A stretch of DNA of 64,000 bases from Symsagittifera roscoffensis (GCF_963678635.1 NC_087064.1:80635526-80699525); one strand, 5' to 3'. Positions 33,801 to 43,251 are shown, numbered from the stretch's first letter. Notes: generated by a model not told the origin, from the letters alone. Program-made: numbers and translations.

Positions 33801-36157
33801 TCACGCTCCCCGGACAATTTCCCTTCTCCGGTTTCGTCTTTTTCCATGAATCTGGACCACTCCCCGGACTCTTGATCTAGTCCCAGGTGTTCAACTTCTT
33901 CTCTGAATGTTACTTTCTTATCCTTGACTTTTGTCTGTTCCAGAATTTTTTCGGGGATTTTTTCAACTAGTGATCGCACAACTTCCCTGCTATCAGTGAT
34001 GCTTCCTTTTGAGACGTCAGTATTGTTCACTGTTTCTTCTCTCCGAAGTATGGTTAGTTCCGGTGCCTCCTGACCTTTCCCTTGGATCACGGGCTTGTCA
34101 TCTGATAGTTTCTCAAGCAACCTTATTAAGTCTTCATCTATTCGGACCGTTCCCTCCTCTACCTGGATGAGATCATAACCTTTTGCCTTAAGTGTTTCCC
34201 TCACGATCTTGGACTTGAGCATTATTCCTATCGGAATCCCTCTGCTTTTCTTCAAGATGGTCTTTTCAAGAGGCTCTTTCGGCAATTCGGGATGATCTTC
34301 AATCGGTTTGCCTGATTTGTCCAGCCATCTCGTGAGTGGAAGACTGTCGTACGTTTCTTTGTCCATGAAGGAGAAGCCGTCTTTGATCTCAGGTCTGTCC
34401 GCCTCTCTTTGTTCTTGCCTCTCGTAGAACTCCGTCTTCTTACTCAAGCTGTCAGCATTTTGATGTTTATCTCGTGTTCTGTGCTCAATTATCATGTTGT
34501 ATCCATCCAAGCGAACTATCCACCTCCCAATATAGCTCTGGTCCATTGAGTACGTTTTCAGCCAGCTTAGTGCTCGGTTGTCGACTCGCAGCTTGAAGGG
34601 CTCACTGCCTAAGTATGCTCTGTATTTTTCGACAAAGGTGACCACCGCAAACATCTCTGCTTTCGGTGCTCCGTACTTCATTTCTGTGTCACTTAGGACC
34701 TTGCTCCCGTATGCTATTGGTCTCAAGACTGTCTTCCCATTCCATTCTTGTTCTTGATGGAGAATCCCAGAAATAGCGACTACTGACGCATCCGTGTCTA
34801 GCACGTACATCCCCTTCTCAGTCGGCATACCCAGTACTGGTGCCTCACACAGCTCTTTCTTTATTCTCTGGAATGACTCTTCTGCCGCGTTGTTCCACGT
34901 GAACTTCTTGCCCTTGTGTCTCATTAATTGTTGCATCGGGTATACCTTGTCCGCATAGCCCTTGATGAATTCTCTATAATAGTTGGCGAAACCCAGGAAG
35001 CTCATCAACTGGTGCTCCGTCTTCGGTGATTTCCAGGTTAGGACTGCTTCCACGGCGTCTGGGTCAGGTCTGATACCGTGTTTATCTACCATCCTGCCCA
35101 AGTATTTAATCGAGTCCTTGAGTATCTCGCACTTTGATGGTTTACACTTCAGCCCCGATCTTTTCATGCACGCGAACACCTCGTCAAGCCTCTCGATGTG
35201 GTCTTCTAGTGTTGGCGTTGCTATTACCACGTCGTCCACATAGCACATTACCAGGTTGCCGTACTTCTTCGTCACGCCTATCAACGCGTGTGCCATCAGC
35301 CGCTGAAACGTGGCTGTTGCATTGCAGAGTCCAAACGGCATCCGTTTCCATTGAAACAGACCCAACTCGCAGGCGAACCCTGTCTTGTCCCTGTCTTGCT
35401 TCCTTAATGGTACCTGCCAAAAGGCCGAGCCTAAATCAAGAGTCGTAAAAAATTTCGCATCACCTAACTTCGAGAGGCTCTCATCAATTCTAGGTATGGG
35501 ATAGGCATCCTTCACCGTGACGGAGTTCAGGTATCGAAAGTCACAACAAAACCTTAACTGGTCGCCTTTCTTTTTGGCCATCACTACTCCACACGCCCAC
35601 GGTGACTTGGATGGTTCTATCATGTCATACTCTAGTAACGTCTCGATCTCTTTTCTACACGCGTCCGATTTGTGTGGGGTCATGCGCCTCGCCCCCTCCC
35701 TGTGTGGCACCGCGTTTTCCTCAAGTTCTATTTCATGTTCAACAAAATTACAACACCCGATATCCGCCTTATGCCTTGAAAAAACCTCCTCGTTCCGCTC
35801 TAGTACGTCCTTGATAGCTTCGAGCTGTTCATCTTTCAGTTTGCCCCTTAAATGTTCAATCTCCGGCAGAACCGGTTTATCAGTTTGCATTTCATCTAGC
35901 GTGGGTCGCTCTGGAAAGTTCGAACAGCTCGAAAGCCCATCGTCCGTTTCTGACTTAAGTGATTTGATAAGACTTGAAGAATCTTTTATTCTCTGCAATC
36001 GTCTCAAGATACAAATTTTGTCCCTGTGATTAGGACAATCAACAACTTCATTTTGTTTTGAGTTTTCAATTGTTTCGTATCGAGTTTTAACTGGTAAAGC
36101 ATATCCCAGCTTCCTCCCTCTCTGTATCGTGATCGGTATATCAAGGGTATTCAACAA
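30860..36157 (-). CDS. pol: Copy A pol: RT, RNase H, integrase and macro-like C-terminal domain
   Basis: 1,765 codons. Reverse transcriptase spans about residues 160-345 (catalytic D241, YVDD 306-309). RNase H spans about 450-575 (LDTDAS, E501, VDN, NADSLS). An unusually long acidic spacer runs 575-985. Integrase has a zinc-binding HHCC (H996, H1001, C1031, C1034) and a D-D-35-E core (D1062, D1121, E1157), then a GPF-type module around 1270-1335. Residues about 1615-1760 resemble the TARG1/Poa1 group of macro domains: AICITADMSFKSRL, KREYQNV, YLCFLVTR, EVSMPVYD, VVFAETEIMVHLH. However, the glycine-rich ADP-ribose loops are altered. The first codons are not the true start: the frame originally continued from the protease and is cut off by a small deletion near 36,200 and a stop at about 36,309. 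Function is replication and integration of the element. Confidence 0.9.
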   Translation of the reverse strand: MLNTLDIPITIQRGRKLGYALPVKTRYETIENSKQNEVVDCPNHRDKICILRRLQRIKDSSSLIKSLKSETDDGLSSCSNFPERPTLDEMQTDKPVLPEIEHLRGKLKDEQLEAIKDVLERNEEVFSRHKADIGCCNFVEHEIELEENAVPHREGARRMTPHKSDACRKEIETLLEYDMIEPSKSPWACGVVMAKKKGDQLRFCCDFRYLNSVTVKDAYPIPRIDESLSKLGDAKFFTTLDLGSAFWQVPLRKQDRDKTGFACELGLFQWKRMPFGLCNATATFQRLMAHALIGVTKKYGNLVMCYVDDVVIATPTLEDHIERLDEVFACMKRSGLKCKPSKCEILKDSIKYLGRMVDKHGIRPDPDAVEAVLTWKSPKTEHQLMSFLGFANYYREFIKGYADKVYPMQQLMRHKGKKFTWNNAAEESFQRIKKELCEAPVLGMPTEKGMYVLDTDASVVAISGILHQEQEWNGKTVLRPIAYGSKVLSDTEMKYGAPKAEMFAVVTFVEKYRAYLGSEPFKLRVDNRALSWLKTYSMDQSYIGRWIVRLDGYNMIIEHRTRDKHQNADSLSKKTEFYERQEQREADRPEIKDGFSFMDKETYDSLPLTRWLDKSGKPIEDHPELPKEPLEKTILKKSRGIPIGIMLKSKIVRETLKAKGYDLIQVEEGTVRIDEDLIRLLEKLSDDKPVIQGKGQEAPELTILRREETVNNTDVSKGSITDSREVVRSLVEKIPEKILEQTKVKDKKVTFREEVEHLGLDQESGEWSRFMEKDETGEGKLSGEREEWDEDSDESSEDQDSLCMILAEEKIRQHDRELQTDPSSGTYNLEIQEVRGGEELEKIAVSRKPLRELSCNSNVRTNLVPEDDMKIVKRMICVKLSDDIHNPGEMNGQIMALKEHVKARYRLSDLIRAQKNDKMTSNLSKWIHSGVKEKGELEEDSYKILSQFYKEKRDLLYHTAEGVVACKRRDEEKILHKHNLIILPQLYQTEVLFRSHDQMGHQGIDKVQQRILHRFDWPGMRKACERWVNACLACLQVKDPRKMKFPLKSVESSEFNEVVQIDHQKICMTESGYNQILVIIDHFTKLAEAVPCQTASAEETCDHLITHWISRYGCPMTFQSDNGKAFVGDLTKELMKRSHIAQAHSTTYHPQTNGLVERQNRTLVNMLRVYCSRYMTDWDKYLPQVVGAYNSTQHSTTGISPFMMLTGRERAMPITFFYPEYEGKRTSPQAYVKEAIKRQQELNELCRRNTAQAQMRQRKKYDEKILRAKPYEVGQYVWVFQNVIPPKGTKKLLKKWRGPFMITEVHQQGRFYRLSTGRAAHYENLKPHVPSPEDWCLPKDMEGLEYLVVEPACEVNEKGTREKNDGNENLSLDDNEKIEVESDAGSFVEEDWNDPEQNEVPKWMEPDRPTPPETRTGNRKRTGMRYNRYGDDFLIDKIQPDKLGDELLSAGELEAEEEWQVIDDGGHYPQDDYSTPELETDLEQSEIERRGNTNLRILEWMRDVKDESREGQSIQQIDVSAANYMKTEDPLFGWTATDRPLDIPKDNSDPTTSTGTSINIFVRGVGVGLTHTENLMIKKLKEVRETSGLELEEEEPEPTIGRNFKTKFEIPNEYSENIMITDSDFILSNRTSAICITADMSFKSRLEADFKREYQNVEFLFRQRPGLGGIAALPPSVAQVPGKYLCFLVTRVNDRNTIDPEHVILALTRLRDFMIERGIVEVSMPVYDPNRGKLSSRELYAILHVVFAETEIMVHLHKKYYLSIA

Positions 36158-36308
36158 GACACTGACGCAGAGGCCGCTCTTCGTTATCGAAAATGATCTT
36201 AACAGCAGCGCTTTGACTATTGGGATTCGGAACTATACACACTTGCTTGTTGTCACTTAGTTCATTATAATTTTTCATCCTCAAGCTTACGATTGCCGCT
36301 TCATTAGC

Positions 36309-38792
36309 TCATAACCTCACTCTCCTACTCAAGAATACCGGTGCTTTGTTTTCATTCGCCATTATTAAATTTACCGGTTTGATTGCGTACCTCCTATCCG
36401 GGTTCCGTATCCTGAACATTGCATTATTTAGATCAATCGTTACGTCGAAATTCCTGATGAAGTCTCTGCCCAGAATGAATTGGTCAGATTCATCTAGGTT
36501 TTCTACCACGATGAAGCTCATCCACAGGTTACGTTCCCCCAAATTGAGGGCTATTATCGGCGTCCTGCCCAACACCCGAAGGGCCCCTTTGTTTGCAGCT
36601 GACAGCCGTATTCTCGAGTCTATCAAGTCACCTTTGTCAAAGCCCATCTTTTCCCATGTTTCGATTGGTATGACGCTCAAGACTGCTCCCGTGTCGAGTA
36701 ATCCACGTAACTGAGTCTTTTTGCCATTTATGTCTAGCACGTGCCCTGTCACGTCTGCTTCCGTCCCGATGTGCATTGCATCTTCTTCGAGCATAGCACA
36801 GTGTCCAATCGATCTTACTTTCAATTCTTCTTTCCCTACATAGATTTGTCCAATTAGGTCTTCGTCGCATGTTATCATCGTCTTGGTATAGATGTTGATT
36901 CCATCTATATTTAGCATGACCTCGTGTGGACCATAAGCTTCAGTGTACCTATTATCAACACGTACCGATTTGCTGCCCCCTCTCGTGAGTAGTGCCCTGA
37001 GCGCTCTAGAAGTCGTTTGTGGACTTATTCCACTCAAGTAGTCTGCATACACGTCAATGTGCATTATCGTCTGGTCGCTCGGCTCGCTCAAGTTTCTGGT
37101 TACCTCGTGTCCGCCCACTGTGATTATCGACATTATTCTTGCTCCGATTTTCGATATTCCAAAAGGTTTACCTGTCACCATTTTCACGGTGTTACAATTC
37201 CCGGTCTTCATTGAGCCCGTTCTAGCCTCTGGTATTGAGTTCGATCCGGTTAATGCTTCGTTAAAATTCTGTCTTTCGATCTCCAACTTTAGTCGTTGCT
37301 CTATTTCTTTCGCAGCCAGATCTTGTTTCACTTTGGCAATTGCTTCCGTCGCCGCTTTCTCATAATTTATCTCTAGAGAGCTTCCGGCCGCGGACTCTAA
37401 CGCACCGCTAACATGTGTAACAGCTTTCACTGTCTTCGTCGGCAATTCGGTGTTTGGTGCCCCCAAGTTCCTAGATTCAAACTCGTTTTGCCTGTTCCGC
37501 TGATTCTGCACCGCCGCTAATGCCAACTTATGTTTGGGGTGATTCTGGTCCTTGACCGCTTCCCAGAACAAGGGACAATCCATTCTGAAGTGCCCCTCCT
37601 GGTTACAGAAGAAGCATCTGGCGCCTATCTTGATGATTAAGCCATTATAGTACTCGTGTTCCTCCATCTGGCTCATATCCTCTTCATCCGGTGCATAACC
37701 TAGGCTCTTCATGCCTTGTTTGTACGTTGTGCAGTCAGCCACATGATGATCCGCTGACCCGCAGTTTGCGCATGATCTGCGCTTGTCCATATCATCTCTA
37801 GGCTTGTACCATGATGACCTCTGGGGTTGGCTTCCCCCTTGCGTGTTCCTGTTTTCGGAATATGAGTACTTCTTAGGTTTCATCAGCATGTATTCTCTTG
37901 ATTTCTGTCTCATTTCTTCTGGGGTGGGTGCGCTGTCCTTCGACAATGTGTAGTATGTTGCTAACATTGTCCTTAAGTCATCACTTTTCACCCCATCGAT
38001 GAACTTCGAGGCAATGCTAAAGTTCCGTCTATTTGTCGACTCCTCTGGGTCACTCCTCCTTCTCAAGCTCTCGAGGTCATCTAGGAACCGATCTATTGAC
38101 TCGTCGTCCCTCTGCCTTCTCTTTTCAAATCGCATCATCGCTTGGTGACCCTTCATGCCTGACCCGAATCGATTCAGCAATATCTCGAAGATCTTGTCCG
38201 CGGTGTCGCGTTCTTCCTCCTTCTTTGCGACCACGCATTTTAATGCCGTTCCTTCCAAGTTGCTCAGTATGGCTGTACATGCTTGTCTTTCGTCACTCAA
38301 GTTGTCTTGTTCTAGGTGTAATCTCATCACTTCCACCCAAGTGTCAATGCATCCATCGGAGTCGTCCTTGAATTCTTTTGGCTTCTTGAATGTCTTTCTT
38401 GATTTTCCCTCTCTCCTGTCGCTCGAGTCAGTGTTCCTCGTGGCGAAGGCCTCTAGAGTCCTGTTCATCATCTCCCAAGTGCTGGCCCATGTCATAGCAT
38501 CCGGTCCTGTGTTGCTGTTAGCTGTTGAATCTCCCGGAGCAGTCGTTGTATTCGACGTTCCATTCTTCATTATTGTTTTCGCAGCTGTTGGTGCTATGCT
38601 TATCGCATCCCTGGTTAAGGGCAACGGTGTCGATTGCCGTTTGTTCCTTTGTGGTTCTACAAAGTCAACTCTGGTGCTTTGCGTACGATCCGCTGCCGGT
38701 CTTTCTTGTGGAGTAGAACCTCTCAAGATTGCATCCAACTTCGCCTGTATTGCACATGAACTCTCGGCTTGACTCTTGCTCATTGTGTCCAT
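36309..38792 (-). CDS. gag: Copy A gag-protease segment
   Basis: 827 codons holding a retrotransposon capsid domain (from FKKPKEFKDDSDG through RFEKRRQRDDESIDRFLDDL), two CX2CX4HX4C zinc knuckles (CANCGSADHHVADC and CFFCNQEGHFRMDC), and a retroviral-type aspartic protease with LLDTGAVLSVIP and LGRDFIRNFDV. Gag and protease share one frame here, and in copy B protease and RT share one frame, so the ancestral product was probably a single gag-pro-pol polyprotein. This segment is bounded by a TAA upstream (position 38,811; copy B has a Leu codon TTA there) and by a TGA after RRVRL. Confidence 0.88.
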   Translation of the reverse strand: MDTMSKSQAESSCAIQAKLDAILRGSTPQERPAADRTQSTRVDFVEPQRNKRQSTPLPLTRDAISIAPTAAKTIMKNGTSNTTTAPGDSTANSNTGPDAMTWASTWEMMNRTLEAFATRNTDSSDRREGKSRKTFKKPKEFKDDSDGCIDTWVEVMRLHLEQDNLSDERQACTAILSNLEGTALKCVVAKKEEERDTADKIFEILLNRFGSGMKGHQAMMRFEKRRQRDDESIDRFLDDLESLRRRSDPEESTNRRNFSIASKFIDGVKSDDLRTMLATYYTLSKDSAPTPEEMRQKSREYMLMKPKKYSYSENRNTQGGSQPQRSSWYKPRDDMDKRRSCANCGSADHHVADCTTYKQGMKSLGYAPDEEDMSQMEEHEYYNGLIIKIGARCFFCNQEGHFRMDCPLFWEAVKDQNHPKHKLALAAVQNQRNRQNEFESRNLGAPNTELPTKTVKAVTHVSGALESAAGSSLEINYEKAATEAIAKVKQDLAAKEIEQRLKLEIERQNFNEALTGSNSIPEARTGSMKTGNCNTVKMVTGKPFGISKIGARIMSIITVGGHEVTRNLSEPSDQTIMHIDVYADYLSGISPQTTSRALRALLTRGGSKSVRVDNRYTEAYGPHEVMLNIDGINIYTKTMITCDEDLIGQIYVGKEELKVRSIGHCAMLEEDAMHIGTEADVTGHVLDINGKKTQLRGLLDTGAVLSVIPIETWEKMGFDKGDLIDSRIRLSAANKGALRVLGRTPIIALNLGERNLWMSFIVVENLDESDQFILGRDFIRNFDVTIDLNNAMFRIRNPDRRYAIKPVNLIMANENKAPVFLSRRVRL

Positions 38793-38810
38793 TCTCCTTT
38801 CCAGGCTCCC

Positions 38811-39663
38811 TTATTGGCTGTTGACATCATCATATCGGTTCTTCAACTGTTGCATGTCTGTTTTGATGTTCTTTTCTCGTTCTTCATTGGTGGCTTCTAC
38901 CTTATCTGACATTTCCTTGAGTCTCTCATCTGTTGCCTTAGCTAGGTTAAAATAACTGTCTAGATACTCGTGCTTGTTGTATCTTATCTTCTTTTTTATC
39001 ACCTCTCTGTCTTCTTCACTGTGCTTAAGTCTTTTGTCAATCTGATTTAATTTCGCCAACAAGTCACCCAGCTCAATGGTAGTCTCTTCATGGTCAGCTG
39101 TCGGTCTCTCTTCGGCCGTAGCCTCTGCTTTAGCTTGTTCCTCTCTTGGATTGGCTTCTGAGGTCCTCGTGCTCACTGTCCCAAATGTTCGTGCTCTTTC
39201 TGCTTTTGGTTCTTCAGTCACGTTTTCTTTTGTTTTTATTCCGAACATTATTCCCAATTTTTCCCGAAAAAGATGTCCTCTTTACTTGAGAGTCTTCTTT
39301 CACCGTTTCTTCGGTGTTGCCTATTGCATCTTCCGCGTCATCTATCGGTGAGAACTCTATGGGTTTCTGGTTCGGTTCCTCTGCATTGGGCATTGGAGTT
39401 GACTCTGTCGCCATCTTCCTTGTTTCATCCACACTTTGATCGGGTGTCTCTAGATCAATCTCGATGGTGGGTTCTACTCGCTCCCCTTCCGTGCCCTCTT
39501 TCGCCCTGTTCTCCGCTGTACTCCTTGTGCTGACCATGTTAACTGAAAAGTTCGTCTTCGTTATCTTTGGGCCCGTTGATGTCGTTCCGCGCAGCGATGA
39601 ATTATATTTCGTGTTTGATCCACTTGACCTTTTTTCGAGCACCGGTACCCTACTCCGCCTCAT
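38811..39663 (-). pseudogene. gag: Copy A gag N-terminal region, frameshifted
   Basis: Two overlapping frames (39663-39214 and 39257-38811) together correspond to the N terminus of copy B's gag. The likely start is MRRSRVPVLEK at 39663. A frameshift lies near 39,250 after RTSFSGK. The second frame is mostly helical, with heptad-rich KLNQIDKRLKHSEEDREV, and ends in NRYDDVNSQ at the premature stop. The region looks like a long coiled coil ahead of the capsid domain. Confidence 0.8.
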
Positions 39664-39951
39664 TATTTCTATTTACAACTGCTTCTATTTACAATTTTAT
39701 TATATACACGATTCTATTCTAAGGGTAAAAAAAAAAAAATATTTTTTGTGGTAACAAACTCTGTACAACGTGTTAAAAACCTTATCCAATTCTCTTTCTA
39801 AAACCTCCGAAAAACTTTCCTTAATTTGGTCTTAACCGTACCTATTTCGATTTGTCTTATTCTGTCTTAAGACACACTTGTTGTGATTCTACTTCAATTT
39901 TTATACCGTCCCAAGACTATTCGTCACTATCACAGTACTCTCCGCTAGTGT

Positions 39952-40584
39952 CCTAAGACCCTTGTACCAAGGCCACTGTTCCAAGACTACTGTCCCAAGA
40001 CTAGTGTCCCAAGACTACTGTCCCAAGACCAGTGTCCCAAGGCTAGTGTCCTAAGACTACTGTCCCAAGACTAGTGTCCCAAGGCTAGTGTCCCAAGACT
40101 AGTGTCCCAAGGCTAGTGTCCCAAGACTGCTGTCCCAAGGGTAGTGTCCCAAGACTAGTGTCCCAAGGGTAGTGTCCCAAGACCAGTGTCCCAAGGCTGG
40201 TGTCCCAAGACTAGTGTCCCAAGACTAGTGTCCCAAGACCACTGTCCCAAGACCACTGTCCCAAGACCCTGTCCCAAGACCCCTGTCCCAAGACCCCTGT
40301 CCCAAGACCCTGTCCCAAGACCACTGTCCCAAGACCCTGTCCCAAGACCCTGTCCCAAGACCCCGTCCCAAGACCACTGTCCCAAGACCACTGTCCCAAG
40401 ACCCTGTCCCAAGACCACTGTCCCAAGACCCTGTCCCAAGACCCTGTCCCAAGACCACTGTCCCAAGACCACTGTCCCAAGACCCTGTCCCAAGACCACT
40501 GTCCCAAGACCCTGTCCCAAGACCACTGTCCCAAGACCCTGTCCCAAGACCACTATCCCAAGACTGCTCTGTCCCAAGACTTCT
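39952..40584 (-). repeat. 13/14-bp tandem array in copy A leader
   Basis: Dozens of units of (C)CCAAGACCACTGT or CCCAAGACCCTGT. On the sense strand the array has no stop over most of its length in all three frames (frames 40664-40155, 40599-40225, 40534-40211) and would encode Leu-Gly-Gln-Trp-Ser-Trp-Asp-type repeats. Copy B has the same kind of array at 61,189-62,200. Confidence 0.95.
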
Positions 40585-42080
40585 TCGGTCTTGTCCCAAT
40601 ACTCGTCACGGAGTGTCTTCCTCGTTGTAGGGTCTTCTTGAATCACCGTACCTTGTACCACCACTCAAGCTCTAGTAAAATTTTCCCAAAAACCCTCTCT
40701 TAAAAGCCAAATGCTGACCCCCCTCTTCTCTTTGGTTGTTTCTATTTCAATGTAGGTGCGCAGGTATCTTGTGATCACCTGTTCGTATAAAACCAAACAC
40801 AAATCCTCACTAAAATGCAACAAAAATCTAAGTAAGAAAAATAATAAAAACAGAAAAATGAGCCCACCTGAAATTCAAAGGTGACCAATGTCTACCTTTC
40901 GTCTAAAAAAAGTGTCTGGTACCTAATTGCCACGCGTTTTCCTCCCCCCACTAGTGATCTTATGGGGTATCAAAAAAAAAAAACTGTCTATATCCGGTCC
41001 CCCCTACCAGACCAACCAGCGTACCAGTCTTAACTCGAGTTGAATTTTGGATCTCCACCTAATATTACCAACGCGTGTTAATTTCTAATGTAACTAAGTC
41101 AACGATGTCGACTAATTAGTTACTCTAATTTCCCCCTTTTTACAATTTACAACCGCCAACCTCTAACTTAACCAGTCCCCCTTCTAACCTCCCCCCTTTC
41201 TAGCCCCCCTTCTTAAGCCTAAAAATTACTTTAAGCGCCGGGTGCTAAACCTCTCAAGAGAAAACCGTAGACCTGTCTCCAGGCCTGCTCAAGTAAAAAC
41301 GTTCTCAAAACTGGGGGATTTCGCTTATCCAATTTTACACTTATCTCCTATAATGTAATGTGGATTCTAACGATACCCGTTCTGCCCAACTTGAGAACTC
41401 GAGAATTGCCAAATCCTTCTTGGCTGCTTTCCCACTCGACTGGTCACCTGTTCCAGTCCAGTCTCCTATTGGTTCAGCTCAAGTGTCCCTGAACCACTTT
41501 CCCACTCGGCTGGTCACCTCTTCCAGTCAAGTCTCCTATTGGTTCAGCTCAAGTGTCCCTGAACCACTTTCCCACTCGGCTGGTCACCTCTTCCAGTCAA
41601 GTCTCCTATTGGTCCAGCTAAGTTCCAAGCTATCTGAAAACCCTTGACGACGCCCCACTTCGGGCACTTTATTCAGTTTACTGGTTTAAATTGCTAGGTT
41701 GATCGAAACGATCGAACTTGTAAAACAGTATGGGTATACTATTTAATTAATATAAAGGTTTGATCCAACTAATCTGGTGTCAAAGTCACTGTCTTTTTTC
41801 GTTTTATGGTTTTTGTTCCTTTTTCTATTCTTTTTTGGTTTTTGTTTTGCTTTTTGTCTTTTTGCTCGTTTTTTGTCTCCCTAGTTGCCCCCCTTTACTC
41901 GGTTAGCTAAGCCTCGTTCGGAGAGCGTACCAGGAAATTTTCTCGAGTTTTCTTAAAAAGCTATCACGGTACAACCGGAAGGTTTGCACGTTCCTGTCGA
42001 ACCGTACCGCCGGTACTCTAGAATAGGCATTCAGCCCGAAGCTGTCTCAAGTGGGTTCGACTCCGTAGTCTTGATGTCGT
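40585..42080 (-). other. Noncoding leader of copy A
   Basis: Between array and primer site lie C-rich stretches and three roughly 70-bp units at 41,428-41,640 built on CACTTTCCCACTCGGCTGG. A structured segment from 41,880 onward is shared with copies B and C. No gene is supported here. Packaging and translation signals would be expected. Confidence 0.6.
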
Positions 42081-42098
42081 AAACACCCAGGAGCGCCA
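42081..42098 (-). promoter_or_regulatory. Candidate primer-binding site of copy A
   Basis: The sense strand reads TGGCGCTCCTGGGTGTTT, beginning 11 bases after the 5' LTR ends. It starts with TGG, as a site complementary to a tRNA CCA end should. The first 15 bases are identical at the same place in copies B and C. The 11-base gap is longer than usual for gypsy elements, and the tRNA was not identified. Confidence 0.4.
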
Positions 42099-42109
42099 TA
42101 AAAACACTA

Positions 42110-43025
42110 TGTAACATTCGTCTACTGCAGTCACACATGAGGCTTAAGAAAAATAGGCCCTATAACCACTGGCTCAAGGGTCAGGGACACCATCTCTTGT
42201 GTTTTTCTACCTCAAGAACGGTCGGAGCCAGTTCGGTTCGTTTGTGACATGAGACTACGACCCGTTACAGCTTAAAGGCTACTACTAAAATATCCCCCCA
42301 CTCTAGAATTAGAAACGTCCCCATACTTAGGTCTCTAGATACCCAAAATACATGAACGCCGTTAAAAACCGGGTTGGAACAATCCGTTAAGTTACTTTTT
42401 ATTAGACAGTGGAACTTTGATCCATTTCAGATGGATCAACCTAAAACTCGCCTTACCTCAACATCACAATTATAAAACACACTCTAGGAATTTAAATTAA
42501 GTACTCACATTGTAGCACGCTCAAGAACCAGGAAGTAAATAAGTCGGTAAACAACTCAAGAATTAATAAAGTAACTAATATGAGTTTAATGTCAGTCAGT
42601 TTTAACAACAAGAACAAGTTTTTACTCTAGACTGCAAGTTCTCGTGAACCATTGGGACACTCTAGCTGTCCACCTTTCCACCGAAGGTTCACTCTGGTCC
42701 AGTCAATAATAGTATTCCAATCGTAATAATCCAACTCGAGGGAATGCTCTCGTCTCTGTCACAGATGGGACAGCTCTACTCTAGGTTATTATTGCTTTCG
42801 AAATTGCGAATAGCAATTTCCCACCAATTTTTCTAGCAACTTTCCCGCGATTGTTACTCAATTGTTCTGAAATTGTTCTGATCTCTTTTTCTGATTTTCA
42901 GTTCTCGCGAGAAAATCGTGCATGACAGGTTCCATTCGAAATTTTGAAAAATTAAATTTCACTCCAAAATCAAGTGTTTTTTTCTTCTCTCAAGGTCAAA
43001 CTTCCAAATATGACCGACTGGCACA
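42110..43025 (-). repeat. Copy A 5' LTR
   Basis: 916 bp, the partner of 20,091-21,006, beginning TGTAACATTCG and ending ACTGGCACA on the plus strand. Full agreement with the other LTR points to a recent insertion. Confidence 0.92.
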
Positions 43026-43251
43026 TGCCCCCCCTTACTCGGTTAGCTAGGCCTCGTTCGGAGAGCGTAGCAGGAAGTTTTCTCAAGTTTTCTTAAAAAG
43101 CTATCACGGTACAACCGGAAGGCTTACACGTTCCCGCTGAACCGTACCACCGGTACTCTAGAATGGGCATGCAGCCCGGAGCTGTGTCAAGTGGGTTCGA
43201 CTCCGTAGTCATGATGTCGTAAAAACACCCAGGAGCGCCATAAAAACACTA
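43026..43251 (-). mobile_element. Copy C leader fragment, right part
   Basis: Continues the leader interrupted by copy A and matches 63,520-63,748 closely (TTACTCGGTTAGCTAGGCC, then CAGGAGCGCC before the LTR). It ends exactly where the LTR at 43,252 begins. Confidence 0.85.

Larger units (their letters stand above)
20091..43025 (-). mobile_element. Copy A: giant Ty3/gypsy-type LTR retrotransposon, full length
   Basis: About 22.9 kb bounded by two direct LTRs of 916 bp, which begin TG and end CA on the plus strand. Sense-strand order is LTR (43025-42110), leader with minisatellite and 13/14-bp array, gag-protease, pol (RT, RNase H, integrase, macro-like tail), a long third ORF with SGNH domains, and LTR (21006-20091). 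It is inserted in the leader of copy C: the left flank ends TAATTGC and the right flank starts TGCCCCCC, whereas copy B reads TAATTGCCCCCC without a break. A short TGC duplication is the only target duplication I can see. Gag-pol carries at least two stops and two frameshifts; the third ORF is open throughout. Confidence 0.9.

Noticed and set aside
39952-40584. CRISPR array
   Set aside because: Units are contiguous 13/14-mers without spacers, in a eukaryotic retrotransposon leader.
40186-40641. Plus-strand 151-codon frame through the tandem array
   Set aside because: A by-product of a short repeat without stops; no start context or family, antisense to the element.
43190-43240. Possible tRNA gene in the leader (GTGGGTTCGACTCCG looks like a T-arm)
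   Set aside because: Stem does not pair and no A-box, anticodon arm or acceptor stem could be found.
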